20,355 nt of DNA, from the NCBI GenBank assembly GCA_036497785.1, contig DASXIW010000108.1:1-20355 (forward strand), read 5' to 3'. This DNA comes from DASXIW01 sp036497785. Its GTDB lineage: Bacteria > Pseudomonadota > Alphaproteobacteria > Acetobacterales > Acetobacteraceae. The position numbers and the translations under genes are program-made. Under the pieces are notes generated by a model. The model was not told the origin of the DNA. It saw only the letters and a list, made by a program, of their open reading frames with translations, and made no database searches. The stretch's first letter is position 1, and every line of letters starts with the position of its first letter. This document shows, piece by piece, positions 1 through 7,972 of the stretch.

Positions 1-47
1 GCCGCGATCACGCGAGAGCGCAGATCCTGCGACATGGCTCGTGTCAT
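1..47 (-). CDS. Transposase, IS630-like, N-terminal fragment (partial at window edge)
   Basis: Reading on the minus strand from the ATG at 47, the visible peptide is MTRAMSQDLRSRVIAA. The pattern of a short lead followed by S-x-D-L-R-x-R-V resembles the first helix of the helix-turn-helix domain that opens IS630-family transposases. A strong ribosome-binding sequence, GGAGAGGAGG, lies about 9 nt upstream of the ATG. A second ATG at 35 is possible but is too far from it. Only 15 codons are visible, so neither the DDE catalytic domain nor gene integrity can be judged. The family call rests on this short stretch plus the TA-flanked hairpin upstream. Confidence 0.5.
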   Translation of the reverse strand, partial: MTRAMSQDLRSRVIA

Positions 48-161
48 GCAGGCTGGCCTCCTCTCCAGCATGCATGGTGAATCACACCGCGCCGTGTCGG
101 GGGAAGAGGCTTCGAATCCGAGCGGTCAGATCGTGCTCTAGCTCTAGCTCTTTGTTTTGAC

Positions 162-206
162 GAGCAATTTTATGGCTCGGCGATTCCGCCTAAAGCCATA
201 TTGCTC
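162..206. repeat. Nested inverted repeat / hairpin at the 3' end of the SDR gene (IS end or terminator)
   Basis: Read on the minus strand, GAGCAAT pairs with ATTGCTC (outer stem, 7 bp). Inside it ATGGCT pairs with AGCCAT (6 bp, with an AAA bulge on one side), and innermost GGCG pairs with CGCC around a GAAT loop. The structure starts within the SDR stop codon and ends at 162. It could serve as the SDR transcription terminator. It could also be the terminal repeat of the adjacent insertion sequence, since its outer end touches a TA dinucleotide. No run of U follows directly, which weakens the intrinsic-terminator reading. Confidence 0.55.
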
Positions 207-901
207 TAAAGCGCGTCCTCGTGCTGGCAGTTCACGAGAAGCTCCGCCACGCTTGCTGTCCGCGGGAGCAGCAATAGGGTTTCGACCAGGACAGCAAGAT
301 CGGCGGGATCGGTCATCTGTTCGCGCGGCATTTTCGTGACATTTCTGGTCATGTCGCTCATCACGAAACCGGGGCACAAAGCCGTCGCCCGCACGCCGTC
401 ATCCCAGCCGGCATGGCGGACGGCGTGGGTCAGGCCGATCAGGGCGAATTTGCTCATGGCGTAGCCGGCATTGGCGTTGCGGACGCGCTTGCCGGAGAGT
501 GAGGCAAGGTTCACCACCCTGCCCTCGCCGGCGCGGCGCAGATGCTGCATGGCGTGGCGGATCAGGCGCAGCGGGGCTTTTACGTTGACGGCCCAGAGCT
601 GGTCGAGCGCGGTTTCGTCTTCGTCTTCCACCTGGAAGCTGGCGTTGATGCCGGCGACGTTGACCAGGGCGTCGATCCGGCCGAACCGGGCGATGCAGGC
701 GGCCACCCAGTCCTTGGGGCTGGAGGGGCTTTCGGCGTCGTAACGCTGCACGTGAAGTTGGGCGGTCTCGGCGAGGCCGCGCGCGTCCCGCACGCCGGCG
801 GAGACGTGAAAGCCGCTGGCCAGCAGACGCTCGACCACCTGGCGTCCGATTCCGCGCGATGCGCCGGACACCATCGCCACCCGGCCTTTCGGATCAATCA
901 T
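206..901 (-). CDS. Short-chain dehydrogenase/reductase (SDR)
   Basis: A 231-residue classical SDR that should interconvert a hydroxyl and a carbonyl group with NAD(P). The cofactor motif GASRGIG is at residues 13-19, the NxAG-type motif NVAGI at 81-85, the catalytic serine near 134-136, and the YxxxK pair is Y147 and K151 (GYAMSK). The length is at the short end of the classical SDR range but no domain is missing. The start ATG at 901 has an AGAGGG ribosome-binding sequence 4 nt upstream. The gene begins 9 nt after the IclR gene stops, so the two probably share a transcript. The substrate is unknown. The TAG stop lies at the edge of the hairpin at 162-206, so the last residues or the stop may have been supplied by the neighbouring insertion sequence. 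Confidence 0.9.
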   Translation of the reverse strand: MIDPKGRVAMVSGASRGIGRQVVERLLASGFHVSAGVRDARGLAETAQLHVQRYDAESPSSPKDWVAACIARFGRIDALVNVAGINASFQVEDEDETALDQLWAVNVKAPLRLIRHAMQHLRRAGEGRVVNLASLSGKRVRNANAGYAMSKFALIGLTHAVRHAGWDDGVRATALCPGFVMSDMTRNVTKMPREQMTDPADLAVLVETLLLLPRTASVAELLVNCQHEDAL

Positions 902-910
902 GCGTCCCTC

Positions 911-1693
911 TCATCCCGTCTGCTGGGTTTTGCGGATGACGTCCTGGATCAGCGCGACGGATCGCGCGACGACCTCCGGTGTCAGATTGACCAGCAGCGT
1001 CGATGCGGTGATGGCGCTGGTGGTGCTGCCGTCGCGATCGCAAATGGCGACGCCAATGCCGCCGAAGGCCGCGAAGATCTCGCCCGAGGATAGCGCGAAG
1101 CCGGTGGCGGCGGCGTGGGTGACCATGGCGCGCACGCTGGCCGGATCCATGCCGTTGCGGTGATAGTGCTGGGCGTTGCTTGCCAGGATGGATTCCCGCG
1201 TCGGCGGATCGAGGCGCGCGAGAATGGCAGCGCTGCCGGGGCCGGTGCCGAGGGGGAGGCGGCCGCCGACCCCGTCCACCAGCATCTGCACCGGCTCGGA
1301 GCCCATTTGCAGATCCAGCACGATGGAATCGAGGCCGGCACGTTCGGTGAAGAAGGTGGTGAAGCCGAGGCGATCCGAGATTTCGCGCAAAGCGGGGCGC
1401 CAGAGCTCCACCTTTTCCCGAGCCGAGTTCTGGCGGCGGGACAGGGCATAGATGGCCGGACCGAGGCGGTAGCGGCCACGCCCCTGGGCGCGCTCGACGA
1501 AGCCGTGGCGGCCGAGCGCCACCAGGGTGCGGTGCAAGGCGGGTTTGGCGTTGCCGGTGCGGGCCGCGATGTCTTTCAGCGCCAGGCCGGCGATGCCGGC
1601 CTCACCCAAAGCAAGCAGGACCAGCGCGCCGCGTTCGGCATTGCTGGAGGAGGATTGCGCCGTTTTGTTCTTATTATCAGAATTTGATGGCAT
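911..1693 (-). CDS. IclR-family transcriptional regulator
   Basis: A 260-residue cytoplasmic regulator. The N-terminal winged helix-turn-helix covers about residues 20-85 (ERGALVLLALGE through YRLGPAIYAL). The rest is the IclR ligand-binding domain, with the typical C-terminal stretch FAAFGGIGVAICDRDG and a downstream S-A-I-T-A-S-T segment. The ATG at 1693 was chosen because the frame open further upstream to 2026 runs antisense into the LysR gene and does not resemble the family. The N-terminus is rich in Asn, Lys and Ser before the HTH begins. It is divergent from the LysR gene and followed after 9 nt by the SDR gene, which suggests it controls itself and the SDR. The effector is not predictable. 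Confidence 0.88.
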   Translation of the reverse strand: MPSNSDNKNKTAQSSSSNAERGALVLLALGEAGIAGLALKDIAARTGNAKPALHRTLVALGRHGFVERAQGRGRYRLGPAIYALSRRQNSAREKVELWRPALREISDRLGFTTFFTERAGLDSIVLDLQMGSEPVQMLVDGVGGRLPLGTGPGSAAILARLDPPTRESILASNAQHYHRNGMDPASVRAMVTHAAATGFALSSGEIFAAFGGIGVAICDRDGSTTSAITASTLLVNLTPEVVARSVALIQDVIRKTQQTG

Positions 1694-1814
1694 ATTTGAT
1701 TCAATAGACGGAATTTCATTGACGTGCAATCGAAAGGACCCTTGAGTTCCGGGAATGCTGCCCGTTCCGCGGGTCCGTGCCGATCCCCCTGCCCTGTTCG
1801 TCGCAAGAGGATAC
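1694..1814. promoter_or_regulatory. Divergent IclR/LysR control region
   Basis: These 121 bases separate two divergently transcribed regulators and must hold both promoters. A perfect small palindrome, TTGATTCAA, occurs at 1696-1704, just upstream of the IclR start. The near-direct repeats CAATAGACG and CATTGACG follow within 20 bases. This A+T-richer patch is a plausible operator for either regulator. No convincing -35/-10 pair could be assigned. An AAGAGG ribosome-binding sequence at 1805-1810 precedes the LysR ATG. Confidence 0.4.
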
Positions 1815-2774
1815 ATGAACCAGAAGGATCTGGAATCGTTCGTTAAAGTGGTCGAAGCCGGCAGCTTCTCCCAGGCTGCGCTGCTGATGCGCAAGCCGCA
1901 GCCGGCATTGAGCCGGCATGTGCGGGATCTAGAGAGCGAGTTGCGGGTGAAGCTGTTGTATCGCAACGGGCGTGGGGTGGTGACGACCGAGGCCGGGCGA
2001 CGGCTATATGAGCGGGCGAACGCCATACTGGAACAGATCAGCGCGGCGCGCGCCGAGGCGCTGGGCCAATCCGGGCGCGGGCCTGAACATGTGACGATCG
2101 GGCTTCCGCCGACGGTGGCGCGGCTGCTCAGCCTGAAGCTGGCGCGGGCATTATATGCGGCCTATCCCGAGGTGAGGCTGACCATCACGGAGGCGCTGAA
2201 CGGGCATTTGCTGGAATGGCTGGCGGCGGGGCGGATGGATATTGCCATTCTCTATGCCAACGACACGGCCCCCAGACTGCATGCGGAGAAGCTGTTCGAG
2301 GAGAATTTGTGCCTGGTGGGTGCCGGCGCGATGCCGCCGCAGCTCCAGGCCGCCAGCCTGCGCGATGCGAGGCTGATCCTGCCGGGGCGGCAGCATGGGC
2401 TGCGGCGACAGATCGAATCATGGGCGACCCGGCATGGGATTGGACTGAATGTAGGGACGGAGTGCGATGGGCTGTCCGCTACCCTGCAACTTGTCGCTGG
2501 CGGTCTGGGCTGCACGATCCTGCCCGAAGGCGCGATCCGCGCGGAACTGGAGCGCGGCGAGTTGGCCTGCGCGCAGATCGTCAATCCGACGCCGCAGCGG
2601 AGCATGGTGCTGGCGACGCCGACCAACCGGCCGATCACGCAAGGGCTGAACGCTGTGGCGCGCTTGATCAAGAATGTCGTGCGCGACAATGCGTTGCTCG
2701 CTGGAACGCCCGCGCTTGCGGTTGCAGTTCCACCGCGATTCGCCAGTGTCGTCCGGCATCAGATCCCGGCCTGA
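1815..2774 (+). CDS. LysR-family transcriptional regulator
   Basis: A 319-residue LysR-type regulator. Residues 1-60 form the winged HTH, beginning MNQKDLESFVKVVEAGSFSQ and including the usual P-Q-P-A-L-S-R-H-V-R-D-L-E recognition helix. The remainder is the periplasmic-binding-protein-like effector domain (about residues 90-300). The ATG at 1815 fits the family start and has AAGAGG 4 nt upstream; the frame is open to an ATG at 1755, but that would add 20 residues not typical of the family. The gene is divergent from the IclR-SDR pair and convergent with the binding-protein gene downstream. It may regulate either neighbour. No co-inducer can be inferred. Confidence 0.9.
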   Translation: MNQKDLESFVKVVEAGSFSQAALLMRKPQPALSRHVRDLESELRVKLLYRNGRGVVTTEAGRRLYERANAILEQISAARAEALGQSGRGPEHVTIGLPPTVARLLSLKLARALYAAYPEVRLTITEALNGHLLEWLAAGRMDIAILYANDTAPRLHAEKLFEENLCLVGAGAMPPQLQAASLRDARLILPGRQHGLRRQIESWATRHGIGLNVGTECDGLSATLQLVAGGLGCTILPEGAIRAELERGELACAQIVNPTPQRSMVLATPTNRPITQGLNAVARLIKNVVRDNALLAGTPALAVAVPPRFASVVRHQIPA

Positions 2775-2796
2775 CCGCCGGTAGAGTCTTTGTCTA

Positions 2797-2826
2797 GCGC
2801 GCGGCCGTCCCGCCGCCCCCGCGCGC
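2797..2826. terminator. GC-rich hairpin between convergent LysR and binding-protein genes
   Basis: GCGCGCGG at 2797-2804 pairs perfectly with CCGCGCGC at 2819-2826 around a 14-nt loop. It lies in the 57-bp gap between two convergent stop codons, where a shared bidirectional terminator would be expected. There is no T-run on either side, so an intrinsic Rho-independent function is uncertain. Confidence 0.33.
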
Positions 2827-2831
2827 CGGTA

Positions 2832-4352
2832 TCAGACGATCGCCGTATCCTCCAGCGTCAGACACGAGAAGAAATTCAGCGCGCCTGGCAGGTCGGTGAA
2901 GCCTTGCACCTGTTTGGCCATGGCGTAGCCCTGGTCGCGCCAGGCGAGCCCGACCATCGAGCATTGCTGCAGAGCCAGGGTTTCCAGCTGGGCATAGATC
3001 GCCTTGCGTTTCGCGAGGTCGAATTCCGCGCGGCCGGCGGCGAACAAAGCGTGGAGTTCGGGTGTGGGAATGCCGACGCTGCGGGCATTGTTCGGGGGCA
3101 GTTCGCCATCGAGCAAAGGTGCGAGGCCATCGGGGTCGTTGCTATCCGCCGTGGTGCCTTGGACGCAGAATTCATACTGGCCGCGATTGCCGAGGCTGAT
3201 GCGGGTGGCCCAATCCGGCAGGTTGAGCGTCACCTGGATGCCGATGGCGGCGAGGTGCTGCTGGACGATTTCGGCGGTGGATTTGTGCATGCCGTACTGT
3301 GCAGTGGAGAGCAGCGTGGTGGTGAAGCCGTTGGGCAGGCCGGCCTGGGCGAGCAATGCCTTGGCGTGGGCGGGATCGTAGCGCCAGTAATGGGCGCGCG
3401 TGTCGTCGTAGAACGGCGAGGATGTTGAGATGGGCAAGCCTTCCAGCGGCACGCCGCGACCGTAAAATGCGGCCTGCACGATGTCCTCGCGCTTGATGGC
3501 GAAGGCGACGGCTGACCGGATCAGCGGATCTTTGAACGGCCCGCGTGCGCCGTTGAAGCTGAGGGCCATGAAGGGGCCGCGCACGGTTTGCAGGGCGAGC
3601 TTGGGGTCGGCCTCGATCGCTTTCATGGCCTGCCAAGGGACATATTCGATCAGATCGATATCGCCGGAGCGCAGGGCGGCCACGCGCAGATCTTCGTCCG
3701 CATAGGCGACGAAGCGGAGGGATTTGGTTTTGGGCAGGCCGGGGCGGTAATATTTGTCGAAGGCGACGAGATCCAGCGAGACGCCGCGTTCCTGCGCCTT
3801 CAACACGTAGGGGCCGGCGCCGACGGGGGTTTGGCCGGGGTCTGTCGTGCCGCGGGCGATGATGGGCATATGCGGGCTGGCGAGCAGTTCCGGCAGGACG
3901 GCGCTGGGGCTCTTGAGAATGATGCGGACGGTTCTGGCGTTCGGCGTTTCGATCCGATCGACCCGCTGGAATTCCGTGCGAAGATAGGCTGTGGATTTTT
4001 CGGCGGCGACCTGCTCGATGGTCCATTTCACATCTTCCGGGGTGACGGGGGCGCCGTTCTGAAAGACCGCGTCACGCAGGGTGAACAGCCAGCCGGTCTC
4101 GCCATCCGGCTTCCAGCTTTCGGCGAGTTCGCCGCGCAGATTGCCGCTTGTGTCGTAGGAGATCAGGCCGCGATAGATTTGCAGCTTGACGGAGACCGAG
4201 GCGGTGCCGGTGTTGTTCCAGGGCAACAGGCTGGGCGGGTAGCTGGACAGGCCGAAGATGAGCGTGCCCGGCTCGCGGGCGCTCGCGGAATTGCGGAGGA
4301 ATGGCAGGGCAAGGCCGGCGCCCAGAACGCTGCGGCGGGTAAGACGGTGCAT
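2832..4352 (-). CDS. ABC transporter substrate-binding protein, family 5 (peptide/opine/nickel type)
   Basis: A 506-residue exported solute-binding protein of the DppA/OppA class (SBP_bac_5). The N-terminus, MHRLTRRSVLGAGLALPFL, carries a twin arginine (R6-R7) before a hydrophobic stretch and an ASA site near residue 25, which suggests Tat export to the periplasm. The mature part has family landmarks such as LAESWKPDG, the YVPWQAMKAIEAD region and RSAVAFAIKREDIVQAAFYGRG. The ATG at 4352 was chosen over one at 4415 because it starts exactly at the signal peptide and has an AAAGGGG ribosome-binding sequence about 7 nt upstream. It follows the FAD oxidoreductase gene after 80 nt and is probably co-transcribed with it. 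No permease or ATPase gene adjoins it, so it may feed the permease encoded at 13181-14937. The ligand is unknown. Confidence 0.9.
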   Translation of the reverse strand: MHRLTRRSVLGAGLALPFLRNSASAREPGTLIFGLSSYPPSLLPWNNTGTASVSVKLQIYRGLISYDTSGNLRGELAESWKPDGETGWLFTLRDAVFQNGAPVTPEDVKWTIEQVAAEKSTAYLRTEFQRVDRIETPNARTVRIILKSPSAVLPELLASPHMPIIARGTTDPGQTPVGAGPYVLKAQERGVSLDLVAFDKYYRPGLPKTKSLRFVAYADEDLRVAALRSGDIDLIEYVPWQAMKAIEADPKLALQTVRGPFMALSFNGARGPFKDPLIRSAVAFAIKREDIVQAAFYGRGVPLEGLPISTSSPFYDDTRAHYWRYDPAHAKALLAQAGLPNGFTTTLLSTAQYGMHKSTAEIVQQHLAAIGIQVTLNLPDWATRISLGNRGQYEFCVQGTTADSNDPDGLAPLLDGELPPNNARSVGIPTPELHALFAAGRAEFDLAKRKAIYAQLETLALQQCSMVGLAWRDQGYAMAKQVQGFTDLPGALNFFSCLTLEDTAIV

Positions 4353-4432
4353 TCCATATCCCCTTTGCTTGCGACGCGATCGTCGGCATGGAAGGGCGAG
4401 GCGGCAGTCAAGCACTACCAGCGATCCGAACG

Positions 4433-5758
4433 CTAGATATAACGGCGGTAGGAGCCGTCCTTGAAGCGGCTGAAGCGATAGGGTTCGGGGTCGATGGCCG
4501 GCGTGTCGCCGGTGACGAGATCGGCCATGAGCTTGCCGGCGCCTGGGCCGATGCCGAAGCCATGGCCGGAAAAGCCGGTGGCGAGGTGGAAGCCGGGCAG
4601 ACCGTCCACGACGGAAATGACCGGGACGGCGTCCGGCGTGACGTCGATGAGGCCGCCCCAGCGTTCGGCTTCTTGCATGGTGGCGAAGGCGGGAAAGGCG
4701 CGGGCGAGATTGGCGCGGGCTTCATCCAGCAGGCCGTTGGACGGGGTAGGATCCAGCACCCGGACCGTCTCGAATGGTGAGGCGGCGTCGAGTGCCCAGC
4801 GTTTCGGGGTGCGCCATTCGGTGAGGAAGCGGCCGCCGACGCGCAGGCGCAGCTCGTGCCAGGATTTGCGCATGGCGGGCAGGAAATCGAAGAACAGGCG
4901 GAAGCTGTCCGGCGTGATCTCGCTGATGGAGGCGTTGCGGCGGGCGATTGTGTAGCCGCCATCGACACGTTTGCGGAAGGCGAAGTTGTCGCTGCCGGCG
5001 GCGGCCTCCGGCGGGCCTTCGAGCGGCTGGGTGCGAAGGGCGCTGCCGAGGATTTTCAGCTGCGGCAGGTCGATGCCCGCACCCATGTTGCCGGTGAAGA
5101 GGCGCGACCAGGCGCCGCCGGCGAGCACCACGCTGTCGCAGGCGATGCGGCCCTGTTCGGTGACCACGCCGCAGATGCGGCCGGCCTTGGTTTCCACGCC
5201 GCGCACGGCGCAACCCGTGAGGATGACGGCGCCGCTTGCCTGGGCGGCGCGGGCGATGGCGGGTGCGGCCTTGGTGGGCTCGGCACGGCCGTCGCTGGGG
5301 GTGTGGAGCGCGCCGGCAAAGGGGCGGGCGGCGCCGGGCAGGACGCGATCGATTTCACCCGGCGCGAGCAGGCGGGAATCGAGCTGGAACCCGCGGGCCT
5401 TGTCCAGCCATTCCTCGTATTGCTCGACTTCACGCCTGGTGTCGCAGAGGTAGACGATACCGGATTGGCGGAATCCGGTTTCCGCCCCGATGCGCTGGTT
5501 CATGCCGCGCCAGAGTTTCAGGCTTTCCAGGCCCAGGGGAATTTCGCGCGGGTCGCGGCCCATGACGCGCGTCCAGCCCCAGTTGCGGCTGGATTGTTCG
5601 CCGCCGATGACGCCTTTTTCGCAGAGCACGACAGGAATGTCCTTTTCCGCGAGAAACATCGCGGTGCAGGCGCCGACGATACCGCCGCCGATGACCACGA
5701 CCGATGTGGCGTCCACACGATTGGTGCTGGCGGGGACGGGATCGGGTTGCGGCGCCAT
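4433..5758 (-). CDS. FAD-dependent oxidoreductase (DAO family; D-amino-acid dehydrogenase/glycine oxidase-like)
   Basis: A 441-residue flavoenzyme of the D-amino-acid oxidase superfamily, expected to oxidise a C-N bond of an amino acid or secondary amine. The dinucleotide-binding motif VVVIGGGIVGA lies at residues 20-30, with an acidic residue (E47) at the end of the second strand for the FAD ribose. The stretch GEQSSRNWGWTR follows at about 53-64. The C-terminal FSGHGFGIGPGAGKLMADL is the usual last FAD-contact region. The ATG at 5758 has AGGAG 8 nt upstream. The same frame stays open far upstream through the antisense of hyuA, but that part has no protein-like character. It is divergent from hyuA and followed by a binding-protein gene. 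Its substrate could be a product of the neighbouring hydrolases; this is inference. Confidence 0.88.
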   Translation of the reverse strand: MAPQPDPVPASTNRVDATSVVVIGGGIVGACTAMFLAEKDIPVVLCEKGVIGGEQSSRNWGWTRVMGRDPREIPLGLESLKLWRGMNQRIGAETGFRQSGIVYLCDTRREVEQYEEWLDKARGFQLDSRLLAPGEIDRVLPGAARPFAGALHTPSDGRAEPTKAAPAIARAAQASGAVILTGCAVRGVETKAGRICGVVTEQGRIACDSVVLAGGAWSRLFTGNMGAGIDLPQLKILGSALRTQPLEGPPEAAAGSDNFAFRKRVDGGYTIARRNASISEITPDSFRLFFDFLPAMRKSWHELRLRVGGRFLTEWRTPKRWALDAASPFETVRVLDPTPSNGLLDEARANLARAFPAFATMQEAERWGGLIDVTPDAVPVISVVDGLPGFHLATGFSGHGFGIGPGAGKLMADLVTGDTPAIDPEPYRFSRFKDGSYRRYI

Positions 5759-5829
5759 TGGGAACTCTCCTGCACGTGGGATGGCGCATCCGGCCAGCCA
5801 TGACTGCCAGCGGGCCGCGCTTGCGAAAC

Positions 5830-5858
5830 ATTGTCCAGTGTATAGGTGATATTGGCAA
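5830..5858 (-). promoter_or_regulatory. Candidate sigma70-type promoter of the FAD oxidoreductase operon
   Basis: On the minus strand TTGCCA (5858-5853; 5 of 6 matches to TTGACA) is separated by exactly 17 bases from GACAAT (5835-5830; 4 of 6 matches to TATAAT). Transcription would start roughly 65 bases upstream of the ATG at 5758. The site sits in the 162-bp divergent gap shared with hyuA, in its most A+T-rich part. No equally good plus-strand promoter for hyuA was found there. Confidence 0.4.
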
Positions 5859-5920
5859 ATCGGGCATGGGCGGGCGGGCCGTTTCGCGGTGTAGTGGGAC
5901 GGGCAGTTTGGAGATGTTCC

Positions 5921-7972
5921 ATGGCGTGGCGTATCGGCGTGGATTCCGGAGGCACCTTCACCGATGTCTGTCTGTTCGACGATGCATCCGGCACGGTGGA
6001 TGTTTGGAAAGTGCCGTCCACGCCGGATGATCCGTCGCGCGGCATCGCCCAAAGCGTGCAGGAGGGGCTGGCGCGGATCGGCGCCGGGGCGGGCGATGTG
6101 GGGTATTTCGGCCATGGCACGACGGTGGGCACGAATGCGCTGATCCAGCATCGCGGCGTGAAGACCGGGTTGATCACCACTGACGGGTTTCGCGACCTGC
6201 TGGAAATCGGGCGGCAGAAGCGACCGGAGCTGTACGACTTGCAGGCGGACAAGCCGGAGATTCTGGTCAGTCGCGATCTGCGGCTGCAAGTGCCGGAACG
6301 AATCCGCCATGACGGTAGCGTGGAGATTGCGCTGGACGAAGATGCGGTGCGGCGCGCAGCAATGGTGCTGCGCGAGGCCGGGGTGAAGGCGATCGCGGTC
6401 TCGTTTCTGTACGGGTTCGTGCGGAGCGAGCATGAGGCGGCGGCGATGCGCATCCTGGCGGAGGAATGCCCCGGCATCTTCATCTGCGCCGGCCATGCGG
6501 TGGCGCCGGAGTTTCGCGAATATGAGCGGCTGTCGACGGCGGTGGTGAACGCCTATCTGGGGCCGGTGATGCAGCGCTATATCGCGCGGCTGGCAGAGCG
6601 GCTGGCGGCGCTGGGCATCGCCGCCGCGCCGCATCTGACGCAGTCCAATGGAGGGGTGACTGGCTTCGATGCGGCGGCGCGGCTGCCGGTGCGGACGGTG
6701 CTGTCCGGACCGAGTACCGGCGTGGTGGGCGCGCAGGCCATCGGCAGGCTGGCGGGATTTCCCGACATCATCACCTTCGATATGGGCGGCACCAGTTCGG
6801 ATGTGGCGCTGCTGTCCAACGGGGAATGCCGGCTGGCGAGCGAGGCGGTGGTGCATGGCTATCCCATCAAGGCGCCCATGCTGGACATCCATACCGTGGG
6901 TGCCGGGGGCGGCTCGATCGCCTATGTCGATGCGGGCGGACTGTTGAAGGTGGGGCCGCGCAGCGCGGGGGCCGATCCCGGGCCGGTATGCTACGATCGC
7001 GGCAATACCGAGCCGACCGTGACGGATGCCAATGTGATGCTGCAGACGCTGAATCCGGTCAGCCTGCTGGGCGGGCGGATGCGGGTACGCCAGGATTTGT
7101 CGCAGGCGGCGATCGGGCGGCTGGCAGCGCAGCTTGGCATGGATACGATGGCGACCGCGCAGGGAATTCTGTCGGTGGTGACTGCGAACATGGCGAAGGC
7201 GATCCGCGTGATCAGCGTGCAGCGCGGGCATGATCCGCGCGACTATACGTTGATGGCGTTTGGCGGCGCCGGGCCGCTGCATGCGGCGCGGCTGGCGCGG
7301 GAGCTGGATATCAAGCGGGTTCTGGTGCCGCGCAATCCCGGCATATTATGCGCGATGGGGCTGTTGCTGACGGATCTGCGCGCGGATTTCGCGACGACGC
7401 GGCTGACGCTGCTGGGACCGGCGGCGATCGCGGAAATTGCCCGCGCCTTCGAGGAGCTTTCGGCGCGGGCCGAGCAATGGTTCGCCGACGAGGCGATCGC
7501 GCCGCCGGCGCGGGTGCTGACGCGAACCGTGGACATGCGCTATGCCGGGCAGAATTACGAGTTGCCGGTGGCGCTGCCGGACGGGAAAGTGACGTCGGCG
7601 ACGCTGGAAGAACTGGCCGCGGGATTCGCGGCCGCGCACCAGCGAATGTACGGCTTCGTGGCAGAGGGCGAGGCGGTGCAATTGGTGACATTCCGGCTGG
7701 AGGCGGCCGGAGTGGTACGCAAGGCGGCGTTCGCGCCGCGGCGGGATGCGGGACCCGATGCCTTGGGCGCCATCATCGGTTCGCGCGAGGTGTGGCTGCC
7801 GGAAGCGTGCGGATTCGTGACCTGCACGATTTATGACCGCGAGCGCCTAGATGCCGGCAACATTATCGTCGGCCCGGCCATCGTCGAGCAGATGGATGCC
7901 ACCACGGTTATTCTGCCGGGGATGGTCGGCGTGGTGGAACCCTATCTGAACCTGGTGTTGGAGGCGACATGA
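5921..7972 (+). CDS. hyuA: Hydantoinase/oxoprolinase subunit A (HyuA)
   Basis: A 683-residue ATP-dependent amidohydrolase subunit of the hydantoinase A/5-oxoprolinase N-domain family. With HyuB it opens cyclic amides such as hydantoins or 5-oxoproline using ATP. The N-terminal ASKHA-type phosphate motif is GVDSGGTFTD (residues 6-15), followed by FGHGTTVGTNAL (about 63-74), a GPSTGVVGA loop near 264, and the second phosphate motif FDMGGTSSDVAL (about 286-297). The length is normal for a stand-alone A subunit. The ATG at 5921 has GGAG 7 nt upstream; the 25 extra codons open upstream are not family-like. Its TGA overlaps the hyuB start by 4 nt (ATGA), showing translational coupling. The true substrate cannot be told from sequence: members act on hydantoins, N-methylhydantoin, 5-oxoproline or acetone-like compounds. 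Confidence 0.92.
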   Translation: MAWRIGVDSGGTFTDVCLFDDASGTVDVWKVPSTPDDPSRGIAQSVQEGLARIGAGAGDVGYFGHGTTVGTNALIQHRGVKTGLITTDGFRDLLEIGRQKRPELYDLQADKPEILVSRDLRLQVPERIRHDGSVEIALDEDAVRRAAMVLREAGVKAIAVSFLYGFVRSEHEAAAMRILAEECPGIFICAGHAVAPEFREYERLSTAVVNAYLGPVMQRYIARLAERLAALGIAAAPHLTQSNGGVTGFDAAARLPVRTVLSGPSTGVVGAQAIGRLAGFPDIITFDMGGTSSDVALLSNGECRLASEAVVHGYPIKAPMLDIHTVGAGGGSIAYVDAGGLLKVGPRSAGADPGPVCYDRGNTEPTVTDANVMLQTLNPVSLLGGRMRVRQDLSQAAIGRLAAQLGMDTMATAQGILSVVTANMAKAIRVISVQRGHDPRDYTLMAFGGAGPLHAARLARELDIKRVLVPRNPGILCAMGLLLTDLRADFATTRLTLLGPAAIAEIARAFEELSARAEQWFADEAIAPPARVLTRTVDMRYAGQNYELPVALPDGKVTSATLEELAAGFAAAHQRMYGFVAEGEAVQLVTFRLEAAGVVRKAAFAPRRDAGPDALGAIIGSREVWLPEACGFVTCTIYDRERLDAGNIIVGPAIVEQMDATTVILPGMVGVVEPYLNLVLEAT

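Larger units (their letters stand above)
1..206 (-). mobile_element. Upstream end of a probable IS630-family insertion sequence, cut by the window edge
   Basis: The first 47 bases encode, on the minus strand, the start of an IS630-like transposase. The remaining 160 bases to position 206 would be its upstream leader and terminal repeat. Position 206 is the outer end of a structured inverted repeat and is followed by TA at 207-208; IS630 elements duplicate a TA dinucleotide on insertion. A tandem GCTCTA repeat lies at about 135-150. The other end of the element is outside the window, so the boundary is inferred from one side only. Confidence 0.42.

Noticed and set aside
111..119. TTCGAATCC, which resembles the T-loop of a tRNA
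   Set aside because: The flanking bases do not form a T-arm stem, and no anticodon or acceptor arms can be built around it.
135..152. Tandem GCTCTA repeats as a possible CRISPR or satellite array
   Set aside because: Only about three 6-bp copies without spacers; too short to be an array.
1694..2026. N-terminal extension of the IclR gene
   Set aside because: It runs antisense across the LysR HTH region and has no relation to IclR proteins.
5759..7282. A minus-strand frame open for about 500 codons upstream of the FAD oxidoreductase, antisense to hyuA
   Set aside because: The translation is rich in His, Arg, Gln and Pro with no domain pattern, as expected from the complementary frame of a GC-rich gene; the real start with a good ribosome-binding site is at 5758.
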